This document shows positions 30,119-39,779 of a stretch of 64,000 nt of DNA, piece after piece. Source of the DNA: Trichomonas vaginalis G3 (Eukaryota; Parabasalia; Trichomonadida; Trichomonadidae); the NCBI RefSeq assembly GCF_026262505.1, contig NC_067204.1, positions 19,508,860-19,572,859 of the forward strand. The letters are read 5' to 3'. A program made the position numbers and the translations under genes. Below the pieces are notes generated by a model. It ran no database searches and had not been told where the DNA came from. It saw nothing but the letters and a program-made list of their open reading frames with translations. How positions within the stretch are numbered: position 1 is the stretch's first letter; each line of letters starts with the position of its first letter.

Positions 30119-30334
30119 ATGAATTTAGAATATTCGGAACTCATGACAGAAGAGGAGAACGAACAGCATGTAAAAGATTATGCAAAATTTATGAAGACAT
30201 ACAAAGCATTTAAACAATATCTAAATGCTTCTAAAGATTATGCAAAATTTCTGAAGGTATATAAAGCTTATGAAAAAGCGTATGAAAAGTTTATACATTG
30301 GGGAATTGTTGTAAAATATCCATATGAAGACTAA
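30119..30334 (+). CDS. Small E3 protein with internal repeat (71 aa)
   Basis: The sequence contains KDYAKFMKTYKAFKQYLNAS followed by KDYAKFLKVYKAYEKAYEKF, so two tandem copies of a 20-residue helix make up most of the protein. It is preceded by an AAGCTAATTTTATTTT leader. No family was recognised. The frame is short but the repeat and leader support it. Confidence 0.45.
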   Translation: MNLEYSELMTEEENEQHVKDYAKFMKTYKAFKQYLNASKDYAKFLKVYKAYEKAYEKFIHWGIVVKYPYED

Positions 30335-30352
30335 CCAAAAATATATTTTTGC

Positions 30353-30826
30353 TTAAATAGCTTCAGGGTCAATTTCTTCAACCATTTCACTTCCTTCGTC
30401 AATGTCAATTGAAGCTTCTTCAACCTTTGGTAAGAATTTCTGTATAACATCTTTGTTCGTTATTGTCTTCAGAGATGAAGGATAATATTTCACATTTGTT
30501 TCACCCTTCTTATATTCTTTCTGTTCGGAAAGATTCATAGCAATACTGAAGAAGTCAATGTTAGAGTTCTTTATGACAGTATAATGAGTATCTTTGACAT
30601 TCACGAAGAAACTCTTTTGTTTCAAAACTACTGCTAACTCTTGTGAAGTATAACGTTTGCGGTCAATGACGATAGCTAATGGTCTGACATACTGACCAAA
30701 CTTAGATTCTTTCACAAACTTCTTGTTAAAGATAATATTAACATTTGAAGCATTATTGAACTCATTCTTGATGGCAGTAGCGAGAGCATTGTATGAAAAG
30801 AACTTGCAATCTTGCATGTGTTTCAT
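30353..30826 (-). CDS. E3 protein, possible counterpart of E2 46003-46485 (157 aa)
   Basis: The protein begins MKHMQDCKFFSYNALATAIK. It has a beta-rich middle (VRPLAIVIDRKRYTSQELAV) and an acidic tail (EASIDIDEGSEMVEEIDPE). The E2 gene at 46003 has a similar length, an analogous KPIAFAFDGKLIENSK strand and an acidic end. The similarity is weak and judged by eye. No function was recognised. Confidence 0.4.
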   Translation of the reverse strand: MKHMQDCKFFSYNALATAIKNEFNNASNVNIIFNKKFVKESKFGQYVRPLAIVIDRKRYTSQELAVVLKQKSFFVNVKDTHYTVIKNSNIDFFSIAMNLSEQKEYKKGETNVKYYPSSLKTITNKDVIQKFLPKVEEASIDIDEGSEMVEEIDPEAI

Positions 30827-30917
30827 TAAAATAAAAATATTAAATTATTTTGAAAAATAACTTAAAAAAAATCTAATCTAATTTTTTCAAAAATATTTTT
30901 TTTATTTCCTACTAAAG

Positions 30918-31844
30918 ATGTATCGGAAGTTGTCTAAGTTAGAACACTCGGAAATAAAACAACTTCTTACAGAAGCTAATATAGATGTTGCAAAGCATTA
31001 CGCAACAAACAAAAAAGCACTCGCTGACTTCATTAAAGACTATAATGGTGCAATAAGTTATGATAGAATTCATGAGTTCATAAAGCCGCAACGCGGCGAG
31101 GACGAAGTCCATGCAATAGCATTTCCTTTAAATGACGTTGCTATTGACTTATATCATAGACGTTCAGTACCTCATGAAGTAAGAAGAGAGATGTTTGACA
31201 TAACAAATGCGAACGTTGGTCATACTCGTAAAGCTCTTTCGCATGAAGTAAGAAGAGAAATGTTTGACATAACAAATGCGAACGTTGGTCATACTCGTAA
31301 AGCTCTTTCGCATGATGTTCGTCAAGAGATGTTTGACATAACAAATGCGAACGTTGGTGAAACAAGAAGAAGAGACGACACACTGAAACAACAGAGAAGA
31401 GAGATGTTTAAGAGCGCTATAGAACAAGTTCGCAAAGCTAACGATGTCATTCGTTCCATTGACGACAAACCAAAAGAAGGTGAGAGATGGTTAAAGAAAG
31501 ATGAAGAGAATAGGAAGAGAAATGTGAAGTCAGGCAATAGACTCATTGACTTTAACATCGAAGCTTTAGATGAACCAAACAGAGACTACTTACACAAACA
31601 TTTCGGTAAGGTTTTCATGAGACTCTTAGAGAAAATTAAAATAAACTCACAACAGAGATGGATGGTATGTTATAAACTTGGTGGAAAGTATGAATGTTCT
31701 ACGTTAAACCTCAATAATATTGGAACATTACTACATCAGCTCTTGAAGGAGAACTTTATATCAGAGATAGAAGCAAATGCCGCAGGTATTGTTGAAATGC
31801 ACTATGACTTCTTCTTGACAAACATAAAGAATCTTACGAAATAA
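30918..31844 (+). CDS. Gene directly upstream of E3 PolB; candidate replication partner (308 aa)
   Basis: An N-terminal domain (EHSEIKQLLTEANIDVAKHY ... ISYDRIHEFIKPQ) aligns by eye with the gene upstream of PolB in E2. It is followed by three near-identical 24-residue repeats (HEVRREMFDITNANVGHTRK type) and a long helical C-terminal domain. The PolB start lies 3 bp beyond the stop, so the two are tightly linked. In protein-primed systems the terminal protein often neighbours the polymerase, and this gene is the best positional candidate in both elements. No Ser/Thr/Tyr primer site can be assigned from sequence alone. Confidence 0.55.
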   Translation: MYRKLSKLEHSEIKQLLTEANIDVAKHYATNKKALADFIKDYNGAISYDRIHEFIKPQRGEDEVHAIAFPLNDVAIDLYHRRSVPHEVRREMFDITNANVGHTRKALSHEVRREMFDITNANVGHTRKALSHDVRQEMFDITNANVGETRRRDDTLKQQRREMFKSAIEQVRKANDVIRSIDDKPKEGERWLKKDEENRKRNVKSGNRLIDFNIEALDEPNRDYLHKHFGKVFMRLLEKIKINSQQRWMVCYKLGGKYECSTLNLNNIGTLLHQLLKENFISEIEANAAGIVEMHYDFFLTNIKNLTK

Positions 31845-31846
31845 AG

Positions 31847-34831
31847 ATGTATGATTTAACAGAATATGAAGGCTTAACGATGTCAGATGTAAAGAAAGGC
31901 AAACCAAAAAAGAGACCATATAGAGATGAAAGCACACTGACAAATGACCAGAAAGCCATTTTGGAAGCTCTTAAGCAAACAGGAAACCCAGCACTTATAG
32001 AAAGCTTTTGGAAAGATAATGGTGAAAAGAAGTTTTATAAGAAGAGAAGCGGTCAGTTCTGGAAGTATCTTTGCACATTACCTATAAATCTTGAACGCTA
32101 CCAAATCTTCAATGAACTGAACAAAAGAACTGCAACACTTATGACAGAGGACAATTGTTTCGTTTATGCTTGCATTCAGGCTGGAGTAAATGAAGAAACT
32201 ATTGACCACATGAGAGAAGTCATTCGTGTTAGAGACTTTCCTCAAAGTAAAGTACAAGAAATTTCTGACGCAACAGGTATATCATTTAATGTTACCATTG
32301 GTTATTTCAATGAGTCAAGACATAATGAAATAAAGAGATATATACCAAAAGAATGCGAAACTGTTAGAACTATTGACTTACTTCTTGTTGAAGACCACTA
32401 CATGCTAAATGAAAGATTACCAATGACAACATACTTCATTCGAAACTATAAAGAAATTCTCAAAGCTTGTGGTGGAATGAACATTGAGAAACAGATGAAG
32501 ATTTATACAAAGAGAGAAGATAAATATGTAGTTCGTTATGATAGAACAACACCGTTATGGGATGTTATGAAAACATTGTGGGAGTGCAAATATTTCGAAC
32601 CTATTTCTTATGGAGAACTTTTCACATATACTACTGACTTATATAAACAGAACCTTGCACCATTTAAAGATTTGACATATGCTCCAAAGTATTGTGTACA
32701 ACTGAAGAAGAAAGCAGAGTCAAAAGAAGTAAATAAAGCTAAATGTAAATTCATACCTGAGCACGTTTTCTTTGCTGACTTTGAGTGTAGTACGGATGGC
32801 TTTCATAAAGCTTTTAACATCTGTTATGACAGTGAAGATGGTTCAGTTAGTGAAAGCATTTGGGGTCAAAACTGTGCAACAGAATTTTTGGAAAGACTTC
32901 CTGACAAGAGTTTAATATATTTCCATAACCTCAGTTATGACATAAACTTCATCTTAAGACACATGACAGAAGTGAAAGGAACTCCCATCATTAAAGGTTC
33001 ACGAACAATGCAAATAACTGGCTTATATAAAGGACGGGCAATTATTATAAAAGACTCTTACAGTGTTATAAATAAGAAGCTTAAACTATTTCCTGCTATG
33101 TTTAACTTACAAACAGGACCGAAAGAAGTATTTCCATATAACTACTACAGCAGTGTTTTGTTAGCAAATGACAACAGAACTGGTGTCATTTCTGAAGCAT
33201 GTAAGTTTATCCATGATGCAGATACATTTATGAAGAACATAGATTCCATCAAAGGTTGCAGAATAGATGAAAACCACTTCGACTTAGAAAAATATAGCAC
33301 GTTTTACTGCAAACAAGATGTAAGAATTTTAAGAGAAGGTTTTGTAAAGTTCCGCAATGACTTATTGAAAGAGTTTGATTTAAACGTTTATGACTACGTT
33401 AGTATTTGTTCTATTGCTAACAAATTGTTTGAGAACAGAGTATACTTCCCGAATGGAAATCTTTATGACCTCTCAAATAAACCAAGAGAATTTATTTCGA
33501 GATGCATTCAAGGTGGAAGATGTATGTTGTCAGATAACATGAAACAAAAGAGCAAAAAGAAACTCATTGCTGACTTCGACACTGTTTCATTATATCCTTC
33601 AGCTATAGCAAGACTTTATACTTTAGAAGGTATTCCAAAAGTATTGAAGGATGAGATGTTAAGCACAGAGTATCTCATGAGACATTTATTCGATGATGAC
33701 CAAAAGGAACCCATTGGTGAAAAGTTTATGTCTGGCTTCTTTGTTCTCATTAAGATAACAGAGATTGGTATACCCAGACACTTTCATTTAATAGTTTGCG
33801 ACCCTGAACTAAATCCAGAACTTAACGTTCCAAGAAGTTCAAACACTTGCTGTCTCATGTATGTTGACCATATAACATTACAAGACCTCATAAAATATCA
33901 AGGTGTCAAATGTGAAGTGTTGCAAGGATACTATTACGATGGAAACAGAGATATGAGAATAAGAGATGAAGTAAAGAAGTTGTTTGAGTTAAGGTTAAAG
34001 TATAAGAAAGAAGAAAACCCCTTACAAGAAATTATAAAACTCATTCTGAACAGCATTTATGGCAAAACTATTCTATCTCCTATTGAGTCAAAAATAACCA
34101 TAGTAAATGACAAAGATGCTATAAGATATGCTATAAGAAATTACAACCATATAGTGAAGTTCGAAGGTTTGGATGGTTCAGATAAAACTATTTTCAAGCT
34201 AACGAAAAGCATTTGCAGACACTTTAACTTCTGTCCACTTGGTGTTAATATTCTGTCTATGTCAAAACGTATTATGAATGAAGTATTCTGTACTGCAGAG
34301 GACATGGGACTTCAAATCTTTTACCAGGACTGTGAGTAGATGCATATATAATGAAGACATCCCAAAGCTTGCAGCAGAGTTTAAGAAGAGATAGGTAGCG
34401 AACTTATAGGAAAGAACCTTGGTCAATTTCATAGCGACTTTGCAGAAATAACACCTGGAAAACAAAGTTTAGCTTATAAAAGTATTTTCTGTGGAAAGAA
34501 GACCTACATAGACTTACTCACGAATGATTTAAATGAAGTTGCATTTCACTGCAGAATGAAAGGCGTGAAGCAAGATGTTATTGCTTTAACCGCTAATGAA
34601 ATGTTTCCTGAAGCTATACAATGCTATTACAATGAAGATAAGAACATTCACATACCTGTTGGAACATATGACAAAGACTCTGAGTTCAGTTTAATGAAAC
34701 TTTACAAAGCACTTTATGATGGTCAAGAGATTGCATTCGACTTATGTAAGTCATGTCAACCTTGCTTTGCTGAAAAGTTCAACTTTTCAATAACGACTAA
34801 AACAAGCTTTATTCGTAAGTTGAAGTTCTGA
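31847..34831 (+). pseudogene. E3 protein-primed family-B DNA polymerase with OTU-like N-terminus
   Basis: The N-terminal 230 residues include MTEDNCFVYACIQAG, with a Cys after Asp-Asn, and LLLVEDHYMLNERLP, with a His, a spacing like OTU cysteine-protease folds. Polymerase motifs follow: exonuclease I FFADFECST, exonuclease II YFHNLSYDINFIL, exonuclease III YCKQDVRIL, motif A DFDTVSLYPSAI and motif B LILNSIYGKTIL. There is no HNH module, unlike E2. It appears broken in about two places near its end. The role would be end-to-end replication of the element. Confidence 0.88.
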
Positions 34832-34915
34832 GGTCATTTATTTTTGTCAGCAATGAGGTCATGAATGAGGTCATGAATGAGGTCATTCGTGATAAAAATA
34901 AAGCTAGCGTAGATT

Positions 34916-35772
34916 TTACAATACTGCGATGGTAGAGTTTAAGAGTTGTGCTTCAATGTAGAGACAGTCCTTATGGTCTGGAGGCAAGAACACTGGACAT
35001 TTATGGTCATGAGTGGAGAACATGTCTATCCAAAACTCACGATTGAAGCCAGTTAATTTATAGTATTTAGGGTTAGGAAGTGGTGAAGTTCTTGTATGAC
35101 CAATGAACTCATTTTCAACTCCTTTACTTAAGTTTGAATATAATATAGCTTGCTTTCTATCCCAAATGCCAGGTGTTACAATCTTTGAAAATTCATTTTT
35201 CCTCGGAAGCATTGCATCATAATTGAAAACATTCTTAAAATCATCACTTGGTTCGGAGATTTGAAATCTTATACGTAATGGATTTTTTTTCTCTTTAGCG
35301 ACTTCATTGAATGGTGAGAATACAATGAATTGACAGTCATGAGTTCCATCTTCATTTTCATTAAATTCATAATGAAAGTCTATAAGTTGTGGCTGACTAC
35401 CTTCTTCTTTCAGTTGTGCAAGAAACTCACGTAAAGGCTGTAAAGTTTGTACTTCAATGTTGAACTTTTTCTCGAACATCTCATTAAATGAAATCATACA
35501 TTGCAACAATGTTGTATCGTCTTTAAAGTATTTGTATATGTGAATGTTTGGGCGCTTAAAGACTGTTCGTCATTTTCTATCTCGACTTGAAGTATAAAGT
35601 CAACCTTTCTGAAAGCACGTGTTATATACATAGATGTTATGCCAATGTACTTCTCTTCATTTATGTTCACAATCCAGTCTGTTGGAAACTTAAACGTTAC
35701 TCTGTTCCCCTTTATTTTGACGTCAGGGTTTTCACTACTGAACGCAACAGATAAAGGTATTTGTCTATACAT
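34916..35772 (-). pseudogene. E3 minor virion protein candidate
   Basis: This is a beta-rich coding region. The N-terminus (MYRQIPLSVAFSSENPDVKI) leads to TDWIVNINEEKYIGITSMYI. The C-terminus has KYYKLTGFNREFWIDMFST and a final strand DHKDCLYIEAQLLNSTIAV. The final pattern resembles the other minor capsid candidates of E2 and E3. It sits between PolB and the capsid gene on the opposite strand. It appears broken in about one place. Confidence 0.45.
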
Positions 35773-35796
35773 TTAGTTCGGATAAAAATAAACCAT

Positions 35797-36037
35797 TTAC
35801 TCTTTCTTTGCTTCAGCTTCTTCTCTAGCTTTCTTTGCCAGCAAACGTGGGTTCTTTTGTCTTCCAGCAGCTAATGCAGCAAGTTGTTTTTCACTAAGTT
35901 TTCTCTTTGGTCTCTCTGGCTTTTGTTCTTGTTTTTGTTCCTTCAGTTCGGATAAAATTTTGCTCACGAATTTCTTTCTTCAATGCTTCAACATCTATGA
36001 CACCTTGGGTCTTGTCCGTAGGGCTTGTCTGAGTCAT
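35797..36037 (-). pseudogene. Small basic E3 gene
   Basis: The minus-strand coding tract begins MTQTSPTDKTQGVIDVEALK. It encodes Lys/Arg/Glu-rich helices, including a motif RPKRKLSEKQLAALAAGRQK typical of small nucleic-acid-binding proteins. It appears broken in about one place. A virion-core or DNA-condensing role is a guess from charge. Confidence 0.4.
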
Positions 36038-36083
36038 TTGATTGCAGATAAAAAACAAAATTAAAACTTTAACCGATGTAAAA

Positions 36084-36513
36084 TGAGCTTGTCAAAATCA
36101 GAGGCGAGAGTCTATTATATTAAATGACGCAAGAGGAATACAACATCCTTTCTATTACGTAAGTCAGAGTAAAGATGGTAAAATATACGTAAGAAAAAGA
36201 AAGGTACCATTAGCGAATGCAGAGAGCGACAACATTAAGGTGCATGGCAAGGGTGAAGTCCATGAAGTCCATATAAACCTTCTGTTCAAACTGAGCCACC
36301 AAAGAACAAGAAGAAAAGAAGCCAGATGTACTTTCAATAACGAACCAAGAGCTTATTGCAAAGTTCGTGATTTCATTGAAAAACAAACCGAGTCAAAGAA
36401 CCTGACCCGCCAGTGAAAGAAGTTGAGACAAAGAGAATGTACAGTTCATTGAAAATGTCAAGAAAACAACTTCCACCACGAATGCCAAGAAGAAGAGTGA
36501 GAATAATGAAGTA
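36084..36513 (+). pseudogene. Second small basic E3 gene
   Basis: The plus-strand tract upstream of the capsid gene encodes polar, very basic segments (SQSKDGKIYVRKRKVPLANA and later Lys/Arg-rich parts). It appears broken in about two places. No family was recognised. Together with the divergent basic gene at 35797 it may represent core proteins. Confidence 0.35.
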
Positions 36514-36541
36514 AATAGATATTTTTATCTGAAGTAAATAC

Positions 36542-38062
36542 ATGCAGAACGAACAGCTAAACGAATTTACTCCAGCAGAGCATATTCATCAGATTCGCTC
36601 ATATTTCGATATCATAGACAATGCAGTTCAAATTGGTGACACTAATAGAAAATATTCTGACGCAAAGATTCCATCACAACCTGGAACTGCTAAAGATAAC
36701 ACATGGGTAACATTCATCTCTCACCTCCTGGTGAAAATATGTTGGACCTTTACAATACATTCATTACGTATAAAATGGAAGGTCAATTTATTGTAGATAA
36801 AGAAATTGGTTCAGGTTCCAATAAAACAAACCCACCAGGATTTTGGATTGGTTTCGATGACGCTTTCTATGCAGTTGCTGGATATCAAATCCTTGCAAAT
36901 GGTCGTATCGTATATTCTCAGACAACGCAAGAGAAGAAGCATATATAACTTCAAACTCACAAACTACCGAACAAATAAAGAAAGTAGATGTTTTTCTCAA
37001 AGACTCGACATGAAGATGTATGGAGTCATTCGGGAACATGCAGAACAGGACAAATTTTAGTGGTCCAATTACAGCAGGAAAATCATTTGATTTTAAGCTT
37101 CGTTTAAGAATTCCTGTTAGAAAGTTTTTACCATTAGAAGCTATAAGATTTATTCCAGCTTTTGCAGGAAACATTCAGCTTAAAGTAAAGTTCAGTAGCG
37201 ACGCCTTACAATGCACATCTATATCTGTAAATGATATCATTGCTTTCAATCCAACTCTTAAAGTTGCATTTGCTTCAGATTCAAATCCACGACAAATAAA
37301 TTTGTTCCATGGAATGAACCATTCACTATGATAACGAAGGCAGTAGAAGCTAGTGGAACAGTTATATTACAACTGTAACCCAGCAACTATTTCGAACAAA
37401 GATGGATTTTAATGAATGTTTCATTCATCCAAAGTCATTCTCTTTAGACCCTAACATTTATACAGAACTTGTAGAACATTATACAAACGAGGCTTTATGT
37501 TTTCCTGTTAAAGTTATGGATTGGATTCCTATGGACGGTTCATTCTCAAAGAATACAGATAGTTCAAGTGCAACATTTACAGCAGCTTATACGCCTATTA
37601 ATGTTAAAAGTATTTGGGCACTATTTAGAAAGAAAGACAACTATTATGTTAATTTTGAGAACCCTAAGTTTAAATATCTTCAGCTTTCCATGGGAGCTTA
37701 TGGAAATATGCCTGCAGAACCTGAAAAATCATATGACCTGTATTTTATGAAATGGTTGCGAACGCTTGCAATACAAACAATGATATGATAGGATTTAATG
37801 AAGATGTTATGAGGTCATTGGTGGATGATGGTAGTGTGGAACATAAATGGGATAGCTATGACAACACACATTTCTTATGTGGTTTTCCAACAGAAGTGGA
37901 CTTTTGCTTCCAACAAGGTCAAACATCTACTGCTCCAATAACATACAATTGTCTGTTAAAGGACCTATTGAACTAGCAACTGAAAACGTACCAAAGCCAC
38001 TTATTGGATTTATGAGGGATTGTTGCTTTGCCATTCAGGTGCGTGCTAATGGCATCCCATAA
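36542..38062 (+). pseudogene. E3 major capsid protein
   Basis: This coding region of about 500 codons occupies the place and size of a double-jelly-roll capsid protein. Recognisable strands include FTPAEHIHQIRSYFDIIDNA, PPGFWIGFDDAFYAVAGYQI, FDFKLRLRIPVRKFLPLEAI and FPVKVMDWIPMDGSFSKN. The assignment rests on length, beta-rich composition, context and rough correspondence with the E2 capsid gene. It appears broken in several places. Confidence 0.6.
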
Positions 38063-38139
38063 TAAGATTAGATGACTATAACTTAGCCACGGACGACAGT
38101 GAGGAATAAAGGATGAACGTTTATTTTTAAAGCTTATAA

Positions 38140-38400
38140 ATGAGTTCTTCATCAAGCTCTCGCGAACCTTCACCATCTATGAAACAAACTTTACCAAACG
38201 ATTATGGAGCACCTATTGAATATTTCTTACGAGCTGCACAATGGCAAAGAGCAGTTTCACCAAGGTTAGGTGTTCCACCAGCTCCTGTCAAAAATAGCAT
38301 TTGGTCAAGTCCTTATATAAGATATGGTCTCCCACTAGGTTTGCTAGCTACAGCAGGAGCAGTAATGATGTTGAAAAGAAACAAAGCAAATGTTATATAA
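38140..38400 (+). CDS. E3 single-pass membrane protein (86 aa)
   Basis: A Ser/Pro-rich N-terminus (SSSSSSREPSPSMKQTLPND) is followed by a hydrophilic middle and one hydrophobic segment near the end (YGLPLGLLATAGAVMMLKRN), then a short basic tail. It starts at TTATAAATG and overlaps the next gene by 11 bp. Possible virion-associated membrane protein. Confidence 0.5.
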   Translation: MSSSSSSREPSPSMKQTLPNDYGAPIEYFLRAAQWQRAVSPRLGVPPAPVKNSIWSSPYIRYGLPLGLLATAGAVMMLKRNKANVI

Positions 38401-38599
38401 ATATACTGAAGTAGCTGAATTTGAACAAACTCCGACACCATCGCCAAAACCAACGCCTTCACAAGCAAAACCTTCAATAACTCCTGAACCTATGGAAGTA
38501 CAAACTCCTGTTCAAAAGTCAACTCCTAAACCGACTCCAACATTTAAACCAGAACCCACGCCTCAAATAAATCGTAAAACTCCTGCGTTTCCTTACTGA
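38390..38599 (+). CDS. E3 Pro/Thr-rich protein (69 aa)
   Basis: The product is almost entirely Pro, Thr and Lys repeats (TPTPSPKPTPSQAKPSITPE) and is predicted to be disordered. It overlaps the end of the membrane-protein gene. It may be a stalk or linker. The absence of a clean leader lowers confidence. Confidence 0.35.
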   Translation: MLYKYTEVAEFEQTPTPSPKPTPSQAKPSITPEPMEVQTPVQKSTPKPTPTFKPEPTPQINRKTPAFPY

Positions 38600-38647
38600 A
38601 AAAATAACGTTATTTTTATTTAATATTAAAATTTTTATTTGATTGAA

Positions 38648-38884
38648 ATGACGACTAAAGTCACTGAAGCAATGAAACAAAAGTTTTTGGTAGAATACAT
38701 TAAATCAGGAACTATTCCAGAAGGTTTTTACATTCATACTATGAAGGATGGTAGAGTTCAGTTTAGAAAGATAAAGCAACCATTAGATAAAGAAGGAATT
38801 TTGAGAAAGATTAAACTTCATGAGGACAACATTGCTGAACTTAAGAAGAAGTTAGAAGAGTTGGAGAAAGGAAGAGAGTTATAA
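38648..38884 (+). CDS. E3 small coiled-coil protein (78 aa)
   Basis: I chose ATG 38648 (MTTKVTEAMKQKFLVEYIKS). A compact front half (GFYIHTMKDGRVQFRKIKQP) leads to a C-terminal coiled coil (LHEDNIAELKKKLEELEKGR). The upstream leader AAAAATAACGTTATTTTTATT is a variant of the E3 leader. The last codons lie in the right TIR. Confidence 0.5.
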   Translation: MTTKVTEAMKQKFLVEYIKSGTIPEGFYIHTMKDGRVQFRKIKQPLDKEGILRKIKLHEDNIAELKKKLEELEKGREL

Positions 38885-39498
38885 AGTAATGAATTCAAGT
38901 GGGTGAAAAAAGAGGTGAAAAAAGAGGTGAGATCTCACCACTTCACCTAAATTTATTTTTGTGCTATGTTTTCATACGTGTGAGGGTGGTGATATCATTA
39001 ATTTTTAAGTTTATTTTTTATTTTACTGAAAATTTTTATTTGGATGTAAATGACAGAACAAAAGCAACTCATACAAATCGAAAAATATAACAAACATACA
39101 TTTAAACATTTATTCTTCCTTCCTGAGCATAACATGTTCTTTCAAATACATCCGAGACCAGTTGACTTTTCATTGACTGTGTATAAAGATAGAAATAGTT
39201 ATATCATTAAACCATACGATGACGAAGGTAAGTTATGTAAATTGTACGTTAAGAAGTTAGAGAAAGTTTATGGCTTCAAGTATGACTACAATAGGGTTAA
39301 CACTGATGATGAAGATATTGAGGAAAATTTATGAGAACATTAGTGAAGTCGTTAGTGAGAATGATAGTGAGAACGTTTATTTTTACATTAGTGAGCTCGT
39401 TAGTGAAGTGAAGTGGGTGGCTTTGTAAAGTGTCAAATTCACAAGTATTGGGTAAGGTGGAACGCAGTGCCACCGTACCCAAGACTTGTATACTAACT
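38868..39498. repeat. E3 right terminal inverted repeat (631 bp)
   Basis: Inverse of 17025-17655. It contains the palindrome at 38926-38939, the second copy of the 94-codon gene, TTAGTGAG-type degenerate repeats at about 39338-39420, and the hairpin at 39441-39489. It is followed by AACCTG, the target duplication. Confidence 0.95.
39050..39334 (+). CDS. TIR-borne E3 protein (right copy, 94 aa)
   Basis: Identical in product to 17189-17473. It reads outward toward the element end, as does the left copy. The perfect match at both ends means the gene is either kept identical by replication through the ends or the insertion is young. Function unknown. Confidence 0.7.
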   Translation: MTEQKQLIQIEKYNKHTFKHLFFLPEHNMFFQIHPRPVDFSLTVYKDRNSYIIKPYDDEGKLCKLYVKKLEKVYGFKYDYNRVNTDDEDIEENL

Positions 39499-39775
39499 AA
39501 CCTGAACGGTTGATATAAATTAACACATGTGAATGGGGGGAAGTGTTAGCAATAATGATAATTTGTTTTAATATCGTTAATGTTTTACCTTTATTTTGTT
39601 TACCAATTGCTGCAGTGATTGAATTTAAGTAACATTCAGAATATGGAATTTTCATTAATTTTTCCTTAGATAGAGCATTTCTATTATCACTCAATGCTTC
39701 ATTAATCATATCATCTACGTATGTATTATATACTCCTGCTAATTCTTCATAAGGGGTGGATGAATTTAAATCCAT
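39499..39775 (-). pseudogene. E2 packaging ATPase, part right of the E3 insertion
   Basis: This minus-strand part begins MDLNSSTPYEELAGVYNTYV and contains the Walker-A-like loop AIGKQNKGKTLTILKQ. It is interrupted at 39499 by the E3 end and its target duplication. Its upstream side abuts the TTAA element, which has replaced or displaced the gene's leader. Confidence 0.7.
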
Positions 39776-39779
39776 TTAA

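Larger units (their letters stand above)
17025..39498. mobile_element. E3: Maverick/Polinton inserted in the E2 ATPase gene
   Basis: The ends AGTTAGTATAC and GTATACTAACT are perfect inverses and begin with AG, as Polinton ends do. The hexamer AACCTG flanks both sides (17019-17024 and 39499-39504), giving the expected 6-bp target duplication. TIRs are 631 bp and differ by about one base, so insertion was recent. The 22.5-kb body carries ATPase, integrase, PolB, capsid, fibre, two KilA-N genes and many small genes. Integrase, fibre, PolB, capsid and one KilA-N gene look broken, each in one to several places. Confidence 0.95.

Noticed and set aside
30918-31558. Minus-strand frames (60-87 codons) over the repeat region
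   Set aside because: They are reverse shadows of the 24-residue repeats in the gene at 30918.
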